From: Lutimaribacter degradans
GTDB lineage: Bacteria > Pseudomonadota > Alphaproteobacteria > Rhodobacterales > Rhodobacteraceae
Direction: 5' to 3'
Assembly: GCF_023703375.1 (NCBI RefSeq)
Contig: NZ_JAMQGO010000003.1
Location: 1-64,000 of the forward strand
Length of the DNA: 64,000 nucleotides
In this document: piece by piece, positions 8,821 through 16,039 of the stretch
Layout of the letters: the number at the start of each line of letters is the position of its first letter
Numbering within the stretch: position 1 is the stretch's first letter
Notes under the pieces: model-generated
What the model saw: only the letters and a program-made list of their open reading frames with translations
Database searches by the model: none
What the model was told of the DNA's origin: nothing
Translations under genes and position numbers: made by a program

Positions 8821-9290
8821 GCGCGCACTGCCTCGTTTGTTTGATTTTGTTCTGTTTTTGCGTGGCGGGAAACCCGCTATTAGCTAGTTAGTGTATCGGA
8901 AAAAGTTTCCTGTTTCCAGATTGTTGGCAGCAATTTTCAAGAAAAAAAGAACGTCGGTGGCACTTCGCCCTGTTCGTGGCTGTATTGTCATTTCCGGTAT
9001 TCCCCCGTTAACATGGTTGTCCGACGGCATCCGTGCCGTGATCCGGTGGCTATCCTGCACTTGCGAGTCGACGCTTTGCCACAACTTGGCACACTGACGC
9101 GCAATGGGGCAACATATAGTGAACAGGGTCATCGGTCGGGCATCGCCCGCTGTTGGCGGAGAGACAGGGCGAACCGGGTTCAGTAAGCGGCGGCAGGCCC
9201 AGTAAACGGTTCAGCGCGGCCGCGCTTGGCGGTATCCTGTCCGCGCAGGGTTGGTCGGTCGCAGGGCGGGCAGTCCTGTTCAGGGGTGCA
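8821..9290. other. Intergenic region upstream of the restriction operon, no convincing gene
   Basis: This stretch must contain the promoter of the leftward methyltransferase/McrBC operon. Small opposing open frames (around 8884-9132) resemble no family and shadow each other, so none is called. A short hairpin GCGGG-AAA-CCCGC lies at 8865-8877 in the presumed leader of the operon, and another, CGGGC-ATC-GCCCG, at 9137-9149. A perfect 14-base palindrome, AGCGCGGCCGCGCT, is at 9213-9226. No -35/-10 pair is clear enough to name. Confidence 0.5.
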
Positions 9291-9674
9291 AGGGGTGTGA
9301 CACGCCCCTGCTCGATGGGATGGGTCCAGGGCAAGGGTAGCGCGAAAGCTCCCTTCCATGGTCTCGATGAAGTCGTCTCCATGAAGTGGTCAGGGGTCTT
9401 GGGGGCAGGAACGCCCGCCAAGTCGATGGGGTGCAGGGGAGCGCCGAAGGCTCCCTTGCGAGTGGGTTTCAAGGGGCGGCGATACGCCCTTTGATCCATG
9501 GTTCGGTGCAGGTGGAGAGGGACGTCTCCAAGCCCTGCGAGTGATTGACCGGCGATACGGTCTGCTGGCTCTGGAATGGGTTCAATGCCCTGAAAGAGCC
9601 ACGGGCTGGGGGATGCAACGGGGGCGCGCAGCGGCCCCCTTGCCAAGATGTGTTGTAGTACAACACACATCTTG
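9291..9674. repeat. Dense tandem array of at least eight stem-loops
   Basis: Successive inverted repeats follow each other with little spacing: 9291-9309 (loop GAC), 9333-9355 (loop GCGAAA), 9398-9422 (loop AGGAAC), 9434-9458 (loop GCCGAAG), 9470-9493 (loop GCGATA), 9513-9530 (loop GGGACG, with GCAGG/CCTGC outer arms), 9547-9562 (loop GCGATA again), 9567-9600 (GGCTCT/AGAGCC outer stem), 9620-9639 and the long near-palindrome 9644-9674. Two loops are identical. No credible protein frame covers the array. It could be a structured RNA, a transcription-insulating block or a plasmid-type control region. The transcribed strand is unknown. Confidence 0.6.
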
Positions 9675-9723
9675 CGGTCGGTCTTATTGGCAAAATGTAG
9701 TACATTCAGGCATTTGTAGTACA
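9654..9723. promoter_or_regulatory. Three copies of TGTA-G-TACA, putative operator cluster
   Basis: TGTAGTACA occurs at 9654-9662, 9696-9704 and 9715-9723. Each is an inverted repeat with one central base; the first is nested in the larger palindrome 9644-9674. The cluster lies 125 to 195 bases upstream of the exported-protein gene in a locally AT-richer stretch. Repeated short symmetric sites like this normally bind a dimeric regulator or initiator protein. No matching regulator gene is visible in the window. Confidence 0.5.
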
Positions 9724-9847
9724 GGCGGCACCGTGAGGCTGTGAACATGCGCCGCGCCGGTTTCGGGGTCGGCTGCTTCGGAGCGCATTTTCTGGTATCG
9801 TTGTGCCAGCAACAAGACTGCGATGCCAGCGTCGAGGGGATTTCGTG

Positions 9848-10270
9848 ATGAGTATTTGGTCAAGGTCGTTAATCTGCTCCGCTGCAATCGTAGCTGTCAT
9901 GATCCTGCCTGGCACTGTAAGCGCCGGTGGCGATTTCGGCGGCGTCTGGGAACCCTACAGCCGCCCTGCGGAGTGGCTGGGCGCGATGACGGTTACGCCT
10001 GACCGCCTGAGCTTTGCGACGGGGCCGCAAGCAACGCTCGAACCCGTGCGCGAGGGCGGCAGTGTCTTTCGCGTGAGCGCACCGCAGGGTGACGGTTTCC
10101 CCGTTTGCGGACAAAACCCCGTCGATTATGTCGGCTACCATGTTCTCGATAACGGGCAACTGGCACGGCTGGATTACAGCACCGACGCGCCGCCTGCCGA
10201 ACCCACGGGCAGCACCGCGACAGAGGTCACGCGCAACGGGGCGTGTTCCGTGATGTTCTACGCGCGGTGA
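9848..10270 (+). CDS. Small exported protein of unknown function
   Basis: 140 residues. The start ATG 9848 has a GAGGGG ribosome site about 7 bases upstream; an in-frame ATG at 9803 lacks one. The N-terminus is a clear signal peptide (SIWSRSLICSAAIVAVMILP, then GTVSA, likely cut before GGDFGG). The mature part is about 114 residues with Cys residues in PVCGQNP and GACSVMF that could form a disulfide. I recognise no family. It lies in the mobile element between the stem-loop array and the conjugative coupling gene. Confidence 0.65.
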   Translation: MSIWSRSLICSAAIVAVMILPGTVSAGGDFGGVWEPYSRPAEWLGAMTVTPDRLSFATGPQATLEPVREGGSVFRVSAPQGDGFPVCGQNPVDYVGYHVLDNGQLARLDYSTDAPPAEPTGSTATEVTRNGACSVMFYAR

Positions 10271-10657
10271 TGGTGACGCGGCGGGCTGACAGTCCGTAAC
10301 GCACGTCTGACCAACCCGCAAAAAAGGCTGTCGGGACCGTCATCCTGACTTCTGACACTGGCGTTTGCGGGCCTGATCGCGGAAAAATCGGCGGCACCGC
10401 CCGTGCTGGGCATGCGCGCTTCGGCCTGCTCTCCCAGTCTTTCAAGCGTATCCGGCAAATTTTTTTTCGACGCGTAGCCTCGCCCCGCGACCATCGACAA
10501 GTGTCTATAATCATTTGCTCTTTTTGTCCTCTGGCCGGAACAGGCGCTCACTCAGCGCACAAGAAAATTGCGCGCCCACGCAAAAAAACCTTCGAAACCG
10601 TTCCGGCCAGAAACCAAATAAAAGGGCAGCAGAAAAAACTTGTCGAAGGATAGTGCC
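10271..10657. other. Non-coding region upstream of the coupling protein, with a spaced inverted repeat
   Basis: No protein is supported here. An 11-base perfect inverted repeat, CTGGCCGGAAC at 10531-10541 and GTTCCGGCCAG at 10600-10610, is separated by 58 bases that include two A-rich runs. Position just before a conjugative coupling gene and the spaced arms would suit an oriT or a regulatory loop, but no nick-site motif is recognised. Confidence 0.4.
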
Positions 10658-12334
10658 ATGCACGCGCAGCGGCCACCGAACCCGTTTGGCCGGATGTTTG
10701 TCGGCGGCCTTGTTGCCGGAGGCACGGGGTATTTACTCGGCCCGCTGGACGCGCTGAGTGATCCGGTGTCGGCCTTTGCTCTCGGGCTGTTGTTTCTAGC
10801 GGGCCTCTTGAGCATCGCGCATGGTATCTTCGACGGCTTCCGCGTCCTGTTGCTGAGAGCCGCACGCCGGAAGGCGGAGACCCCGACCGGCCTTTACGGA
10901 GACGCGGCATTTGCCGATCTGCGCGATTGCGCGGATTTCGGCCTGACCGATCCGAACGGCCTGTTTCTCGGCACACTGGATGGCGTGCCGCTCTTCGCGG
11001 GCGGCAAGGCGCATTTGTTGACGGTCGCGCCCGCCCGTCAGGGCAAAGGCACGAGCGTCGTGATCCCGAACCTGCTGCACTATTCCGGCTCGGTGTTTGT
11101 CACCGATCCGAAGGGCGAGCTGGCGGCGATCACCGCACAGCACCGCGAGGAGGCTTTCGATCACAAGGTCATCTTCCTCAATCCGTGGAACCTGCACGGC
11201 CTGCGGTGCGACCGCTACAACCCGCTCCAGCCCCTGATCGACATGGCTGCCGATCCGCGCCGCCATGGCGAGCTTGGCGATGCGGTGCGCGCCAATGCCT
11301 TCATGCTGGAGCCGGAACCGGAAGGCGGCGACAAGAACCGCTATTTCCGCGACGGCGCGCGCAATATGCTCGAAGGCTTGCAGCTCCATCTCGCAACGCG
11401 CGGCAGACCGCAGCGCTGCACACTGCCCGATCTGTGGCGGGTCATCAAAAGCACCGACGTTCTGGAGATGACCTTGCGCGACATGGCGCAGTCCACGGCG
11501 CTCGACGGCGTGGTTGCTGCCTACGGACAGGAATTGCTGCACCAGTTCGAGGAAGGCTCCCGCCAGTTCGATGATTTCCGCAACGGCGCATCCAACGCGC
11601 TTCAGGTGTTCCGGCCTGGCGGACCGCTGGCCGATGCCGTGTCCGGCTCGGATATCGAATTCAGGGAACTCAAGATGAAGCCCACAACCGTTTACGTCAT
11701 GATCCCCGCCGAACGGATCGGCGATTACGGCAAGTGGCTGGCACTGGTGGCGCGGCATGCGATCAACGCGACGGTGATCCCCCAGAACAACCAGCCCGTG
11801 CTGTTCCTGCTCGACGAGTTTGCCAACATGGGCAAGATCGCGGGCTTTGCCGAAGCGCTGACGCTGCTGCCAGGCTTTGGCGTGCGGATATGGGCAATCG
11901 TGCAGGACCTGTCGCATCTGGCGCAGGTTTACGGGCGCGAGACGACCAACATCATCCTGAGCCAGTCCGAGGTGAAGCAATTCTTCGCGGTGCAGGACAT
12001 GGAGCTTGCGCAGCGGCTCTCGCGGCTGCTCGGCGAGCGCTCGATCATCACGCGCAACTACAATCTCGGCCAGCGTGACGAGCATGAGGTCGGTGTCAGT
12101 GTCTCCGAACGTGGCGTGCCGCTCATGCTGCCACAGGAGATCATGGCGCTGCCGGATGACCGTCAGCTCCTGTTCGTCAAGGCGGCCCCGCCCGTCCTCG
12201 CCTCCAAGGCGCGCTACTGGGACGTGTTCCCGTGGCGGGACTGGGCCGACCCGAACCCGATGGAAGGCGATCACCCGCGCGGCGGCAAGCCGGTCTTCCG
12301 CCTGCGCTACGCGAAAACAAGGAGCGAGTCATGA
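10658..12334 (+). CDS. traG: VirD4/TraG-type conjugative coupling ATPase
   Basis: 558 residues. After two N-terminal membrane segments (about 10-25 and 35-60) comes the TraG/VirD4 motor: Walker A-like APARQGKGTS (124-133) and Walker B VLFLLDEFANMG (Asp386/Glu387). Coupling proteins bring relaxase-bound DNA to a type IV secretion channel at the inner membrane. ATG 10658 is preferred over TTG 10640 because GAAGGA lies 7 bases upstream. The next gene overlaps by ATGA. No relaxase or channel genes are visible, so they lie to the left or the element is mobilised in trans. Confidence 0.88.
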   Translation: MHAQRPPNPFGRMFVGGLVAGGTGYLLGPLDALSDPVSAFALGLLFLAGLLSIAHGIFDGFRVLLLRAARRKAETPTGLYGDAAFADLRDCADFGLTDPNGLFLGTLDGVPLFAGGKAHLLTVAPARQGKGTSVVIPNLLHYSGSVFVTDPKGELAAITAQHREEAFDHKVIFLNPWNLHGLRCDRYNPLQPLIDMAADPRRHGELGDAVRANAFMLEPEPEGGDKNRYFRDGARNMLEGLQLHLATRGRPQRCTLPDLWRVIKSTDVLEMTLRDMAQSTALDGVVAAYGQELLHQFEEGSRQFDDFRNGASNALQVFRPGGPLADAVSGSDIEFRELKMKPTTVYVMIPAERIGDYGKWLALVARHAINATVIPQNNQPVLFLLDEFANMGKIAGFAEALTLLPGFGVRIWAIVQDLSHLAQVYGRETTNIILSQSEVKQFFAVQDMELAQRLSRLLGERSIITRNYNLGQRDEHEVGVSVSERGVPLMLPQEIMALPDDRQLLFVKAAPPVLASKARYWDVFPWRDWADPNPMEGDHPRGGKPVFRLRYAKTRSES

Positions 12335-12708
12335 GCCGGATCAAGGTCGAAGTCGTGAGCCGGAACGCCCCGCGCCCGCGCAAGCGCAGGCCGGACCCTG
12401 AAAAGCGGGCAGCCGTGCTTCAGGGGCGGCGCACCACGGGTGCGCGCATCTACGCCGCTCTGCGATGGCTGATCAAGCCGCGCGTTCTGACATGGGGAGC
12501 CAGCGCTCTGGTCTTTGTCTCCGTGGCTTACGGCACGCCGCATCTGCTGGTGACGTATCGCTGCATCGATGGCGGGCGCTGTTTCGAGTGCCGGTATTTC
12601 GGGGTGCAGGGCATGCGCGAGCAACTGGGGCCGAACTGGGATTGCCCCGTTGTGACCATGCTGCCGGTCAATTGGGCGCCGCTGATCGCAAGGGTCATGG
12701 GCGGATAA
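12331..12708 (+). CDS. Small single-pass membrane protein
   Basis: 125 residues starting at the ATG that overlaps the coupling-protein stop. A very basic N-terminus (RNAPRPRKRR) is followed by one membrane segment (about 52-70, VLTWGASALVFVSVAYG). The C-terminal part has a Cys cluster (CIDGGRCFECRYFG and NWDCP), possibly disulfide-bonded. Basic side inside, Cys side in the periplasm would follow the positive-inside rule. The family is unknown. Coupling to traG suggests a role in transfer. Confidence 0.6.
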   Translation: MSRIKVEVVSRNAPRPRKRRPDPEKRAAVLQGRRTTGARIYAALRWLIKPRVLTWGASALVFVSVAYGTPHLLVTYRCIDGGRCFECRYFGVQGMREQLGPNWDCPVVTMLPVNWAPLIARVMGG

Positions 12709-12732
12709 GGATAAGACGAAGAGGAAGAACCG

Positions 12733-13443
12733 ATGAACATTCTCGAACTCAAAAAACACTGGATCGATGGCGAGCCGTGCCTCCAGACACGCGGGAACAG
12801 CGCGCGCATCAAAGCGGCGCACCGGCTGCCATCGAGCGGATACGAGATGCGGATTTCTATCTGGCTGATTGCCGTCTTTCTGGCTGCGGTCACGCTGATC
12901 ACGCATTACGCGCCGGAGCGCGCCGCCGAACCGGATGAAAACTTCCTTCTGGCGCAAGCGGCCTTTGTCGTGATGGCGCTCTCGAACGCCTTCGACGCGC
13001 TGGCGGCAGTCGCACGTGCCGATGTGACGGACGTGCCGCTCGAAAACCTGCGTGGCTGGCTGTTCGCGCTCTACTGGATCGGCGGTGCGATCCTCGTCCT
13101 GGAACTCGGCCTGTTCGATCTGTTCACATGGCTGGTCAATCGCGAGCACGTCACGATCATCATCGACGAAGACGACGATGAGGTCAGCGTCCGGCACAGC
13201 GTCTTTCGCTCGAAGTCTGTGGCGCGATCTGCCGTCGAAGACGTGCTGATCCTGCCCAATCACCGCAGGGGCCATGACGTGATGATCCAGCACGAAGGCG
13301 GTCTGCTCCGTGTTGCCAGTGTCTACGGCGATCTGACGCGGCCCACGCTGATCAAGCGCAGCATTGAACGCGCGCTCTACGCGCGCGGATCAATTCAGAG
13401 CGAGGCGGACTGGCGCGGACTCAGACGGAGAGAAACGGGCTAG
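12733..13443 (+). CDS. Membrane protein of unknown function in the transfer cluster
   Basis: 236 residues with three predicted membrane segments: around 41-58 (SIWLIAVFLAAVTLI), 72-92 and 106-134 (GWLFALYWIGGAILVLELG). A soluble C-terminal domain of about 95 residues follows, including an acidic stretch IIDEDDDE. ATG 12733 has GAGGAAG upstream. It follows the small membrane protein by 24 bases and is probably in the same operon as traG. No family is recognised. Confidence 0.6.
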   Translation: MNILELKKHWIDGEPCLQTRGNSARIKAAHRLPSSGYEMRISIWLIAVFLAAVTLITHYAPERAAEPDENFLLAQAAFVVMALSNAFDALAAVARADVTDVPLENLRGWLFALYWIGGAILVLELGLFDLFTWLVNREHVTIIIDEDDDEVSVRHSVFRSKSVARSAVEDVLILPNHRRGHDVMIQHEGGLLRVASVYGDLTRPTLIKRSIERALYARGSIQSEADWRGLRRRETG

Positions 13444-13482
13444 GTCGCGCTCAATGCGGCTTTGCAGCAAAGAAATAACCCG

Positions 13483-13528
13483 CCTCTTTTTGCGGAAATC
13501 CCGAAAAATCGGGTAAAATAAAAAGAGG
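13483..13528. repeat. Nested inverted repeat upstream of the recombinase operon
   Basis: Outer arms CCTCTTTTT (13483-13491) and AAAAAGAGG (13520-13528) enclose an inner hairpin CCCGA-AAAA-TCGGG (13500-13513). The structure stands 34 bases before the next start codon, in the gap between the transfer genes and the two-gene recombinase operon. It may end transcription of the upstream operon or control the downstream one. Confidence 0.5.
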
Positions 13529-13561
13529 TGTTGGAATGAAGAACTTAGATCGGAGAGACCG

Positions 13562-13909
13562 ATGAAATACGATACCGGTGCCAACAACACCTCAACAATA
13601 TTCGAAGCCTTTTCGGCTTCGGCGCGCCCGACGCTTACCGTCGATGTCGCCAGATATCAGGCATATCTGGACGGGTCAGACCTGACGCCGGAACAGAAGG
13701 AAGATGTTCTGCAGGCCGCTTGGAGCATCGTGATGACGTTCGTCGAGCTCGGCTACGGCGTCCACCCGCTGCAAGAAGCCTGTGGAAAAGATGACGAGGC
13801 GGACAGTCCGTCTCCCGCTCGGGCCTTCGATAGGGTAATATTGGAGGATCACAACACAGATAAACCCTTTGAGAAGCCTGATCCGCCAGGCAAGCCGGAG
13901 GCTAAATGA
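13562..13909 (+). CDS. Small acidic protein coupled to the recombinase
   Basis: 115 residues. ATG 13562 has a GGAGAG ribosome site 5 bases upstream, and the stop overlaps the recombinase start (ATGA). It has a helical centre (LTPEQKEDVLQAAWSIVMTFVELGYG) and a hydrophilic, proline-rich tail. No DNA-binding fold or other domain is recognised. Position and coupling make a recombination accessory role, such as directionality or expression control, possible but unproven. Confidence 0.65.
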   Translation: MKYDTGANNTSTIFEAFSASARPTLTVDVARYQAYLDGSDLTPEQKEDVLQAAWSIVMTFVELGYGVHPLQEACGKDDEADSPSPARAFDRVILEDHNTDKPFEKPDPPGKPEAK

Positions 13910-15504
13910 CTCATAAAAACAATCATAAAGAGGATATGCGCGCCGTCATCTACTGCCGCGTGTCCAGCACGCGGCAGAAAACCGAAGGCGGCGGGCTCGA
14001 CAGTCAGGAACATCGCTGCCGCCAGTACGCGGCGGCGCAAGGCTACGATGTCGAAGCCGTGTTCCCCGACGACGCTTCGGGCGGCGGCGATTTCATCAAG
14101 CGGCCTGGCATGGTCGCGCTGCTGAGTTTTCTCGATGCGCAGCCGGACAAGAATTACGTGGTCATATTCGATGATCTCAAGCGTTTTGCGCGGGATACCG
14201 AATTCCACATCAAGCTGCGGCGCGAGTTTCTTACACGCGGCGCAAAGATCGAATGCCTGAATTTCAAGCTCGACGATACGCCGGAAGGCAAATTCGTCGA
14301 AACGATCTTCGCCGCGCAAGGCGAGCTGGAGCGCGAGCAGAACCGGCGGCAGGTGATCCAGAAAATGAAAGCCCGCGTGGAGAAAGGCTATTACGTCTTT
14401 CACCCGCCGGTCGGCTACCGCTACAAAAAGGATCGGGTCCACGGCAAGCTGCTTGTGCGCGATGAGCCGGTGGCGTCCATCGTTGCCGAGGCGCTCGAAG
14501 GCTATGCCTCGGGGCGCTTTTCTTCCCAGAGCGAGGTCGTGCGCTTCTTCGAGTCGAAGCCAGACTTCCCGAAATCATCCCGCGACGGCTCGGTGCGTAT
14601 CACCAAGGTTCGGGAAATACTCGAACGCCCGACCTATGCCGGATACATCGAAGCCCCGAAATGGGGCGTAGGGCTGCGCAAAGGGCATCACGAGCCCCTG
14701 ATCAGCTTTGCCTTGCACGAGCGCATCCAGACGCGGCTCAAGGGCACTGCACAGGCACCGACGCGAAAGGACATCAACGAAGACTTCCCGCTGCGTGGCT
14801 TCGTCCTGTGTGACGATTGTGGGGAACCCATGACCTCCTGCTGGTCGAAAGGCCGGAACAAGCACTATCCCTACTATCTGTGCGATACTCCGTCCTGCGC
14901 GTCGAAGCGCAAGTCGATCCCGCGCGCCGAAATCGAAGATGGCGCGGAAGCGCTACTGCGGTCGCTACAGCCCGCCAAACAGCTCTATGAGCTGGTGCGA
15001 GCTATGTTCATTGACGCATGGAACATGAAGCTCACGGAAGCGCGGCAGGAGCAAAGCACGCTCGCAGCCCAGACCAAGGATATCGAAGGACAGATCGAAG
15101 CGCTGCTCGACCGCATCGTCGAAGCCACCAGTCCTTCGGTGATTCAGGCGTATGAGAAACGGATCGACAAGCTGGAACGCGAGAAGATCAAGCTGGACGA
15201 GCAAGCGGCTCTGAAAGTGCCTCCGAAGGGACGCCTGGAGGAATTTGTCGAACACGCCCTGACGTTCCTCGGAAACCCTTGGAAACTATATGAAAACGGC
15301 GGCTTTGCGTTCAAACGCACAGTGCTGAAACTGGCTTTCGCAGAGCCTCTGCGATACAGCCGCGATAACGGTTATCGAACCGCTAAAAGCACCTTTCCAT
15401 TCAAGGTGTTAGCGGAAATTTCAACCCAAAAGTGCGGGATGGTGGAGCCTAGCGGGATCGAACCGCTGACCTCCTGCATGCCATGCAGGCGCTCTCCCAG
15501 CTGA
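13906..15504 (+). CDS. Large serine recombinase (integrase) of the element
   Basis: 532 residues. An N-terminal resolvase-type catalytic domain has YCRVS (Ser20 nucleophile) and LKRFARD (Arg93, Arg96). A recombinase domain (about 165-285), a zinc ribbon (Cys302, Cys305, Cys326, Cys331) and a coiled coil (about 370-440) follow. This is the layout of large serine integrases that integrate and excise mobile elements without a tyrosine enzyme. The frame has no stop before the tRNA gene, so residues from about 512 to 532 are encoded by the antisense strand of tRNA-Ala. The protein tail is therefore written by the attachment site. Confidence 0.9.
   Translation: MTHKNNHKEDMRAVIYCRVSSTRQKTEGGGLDSQEHRCRQYAAAQGYDVEAVFPDDASGGGDFIKRPGMVALLSFLDAQPDKNYVVIFDDLKRFARDTEFHIKLRREFLTRGAKIECLNFKLDDTPEGKFVETIFAAQGELEREQNRRQVIQKMKARVEKGYYVFHPPVGYRYKKDRVHGKLLVRDEPVASIVAEALEGYASGRFSSQSEVVRFFESKPDFPKSSRDGSVRITKVREILERPTYAGYIEAPKWGVGLRKGHHEPLISFALHERIQTRLKGTAQAPTRKDINEDFPLRGFVLCDDCGEPMTSCWSKGRNKHYPYYLCDTPSCASKRKSIPRAEIEDGAEALLRSLQPAKQLYELVRAMFIDAWNMKLTEARQEQSTLAAQTKDIEGQIEALLDRIVEATSPSVIQAYEKRIDKLEREKIKLDEQAALKVPPKGRLEEFVEHALTFLGNPWKLYENGGFAFKRTVLKLAFAEPLRYSRDNGYRTAKSTFPFKVLAEISTQKCGMVEPSGIEPLTSCMPCRRSPS
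15339..15377. repeat. Two odd-centred 7-bp inverted repeats near the element end
   Basis: CGCAGAG-C-CTCTGCG (15339-15353) and CGATAAC-G-GTTATCG (15363-15377) lie 9 bases apart inside the 3' end of the recombinase gene, 63 to 101 bases from the tRNA gene. Both have perfect 7-base arms and a single central base. They may be protein-binding sites tied to the attachment site, or coding-sequence coincidence. Confidence 0.4.
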
Positions 15505-15515
15505 GCTAAGGCCCC
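15440..15515 (-). tRNA. tRNA-Ala (anticodon GGC), element insertion site
   Basis: On the minus strand the 76-base sequence folds as a tRNA: 7-bp acceptor GGGGCCT/AGGCTCC with one G-T pair, D arm AGCTC...GAGC, anticodon arm CCTGC-ATGGCAT-GCAGG with anticodon GGC at 15480-15482, T arm with GGTTCGATCCC, and an encoded CCA at 15440-15442. The serine recombinase enters it from the 3' side, so the mobile element abuts the tRNA 3' end. No second copy of the tRNA 3' sequence was found in 1-15400, so the other attachment site lies outside the window. Confidence 0.96.
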
Positions 15516-15600
15516 ATCATTGTCAGACCCTGTGGCCTGTGCGCCGCTATCTAGGCAAAGGCACGGGCGGGATCAAGCGGAAAATTCCGCCCGCATTGCT

Positions 15601-15927
15601 TCAGGTGTCGTCGCCGTCTTCCGACGCCACGTCCTTGAGATCGTCAAGCGGAACGTTGTCGTCATCTTCATCATCCAGGATGTCGTCATTCAGTTCGACT
15701 TCGACATCTTCTTCATCCAGCAGGTCCGAGCTCGAATCGGACTCGGTCTCTTTGACCTTCTTGCTCTGCGCATCTTCGGCATCCGCCGCGATCATGCTGC
15801 GCTTCCCGCTCTCGACTTCGACCACCTCGCCCGTGTAGGGGCTGACGATCGGATTTTTGTTCAGGTCATAAAACCGCTTGCCTGTCGTCGGGCACACGCG
15901 CTTGACGCCCCATTCTTCCTTGGCCAT
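15601..15927 (-). CDS. FYDLN-acid family protein (TIGR02300)
   Basis: 108 residues. It begins MAKEEWGVKRVCPTTGKRFY and carries the family name motif FYDLN near residue 20, followed by a long acidic, low-complexity tail (LDEEDVEVELNDDILDDEDDD). The family is alphaproteobacterial and of unknown function. The start at 15927 is backed by AGAGGG upstream on the minus strand; an earlier in-frame start at 15999 is not. Confidence 0.85.
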   Translation of the reverse strand: MAKEEWGVKRVCPTTGKRFYDLNKNPIVSPYTGEVVEVESGKRSMIAADAEDAQSKKVKETESDSSSDLLDEEDVEVELNDDILDDEDDDNVPLDDLKDVASEDGDDT

Positions 15928-16039
15928 TGAGATCCCTCTTTGCATCTCTGATCTTGTCGGCAATCCGCGTCCCCTGCCATAACAGCGGGGATGTGTCAAA
16001 GCCTATGTCGCAGCTGCGGCATTATCCACCGGAGGCGAT

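Noticed and set aside
9050..9748. 232-codon open frame on the minus strand over the stem-loop array, and a 113-codon frame on the plus strand at 9153-9494
   Set aside because: Both are rich in Pro/Arg/Gly from GC-rich hairpins, match no family pattern and overlap each other; the repeats explain the open frames.
1..15400. Second copy of the tRNA-Ala 3' end marking the left end of the element
   Set aside because: No stretch resembling the tRNA acceptor/T-arm sequence was found; the left end must be outside the window.
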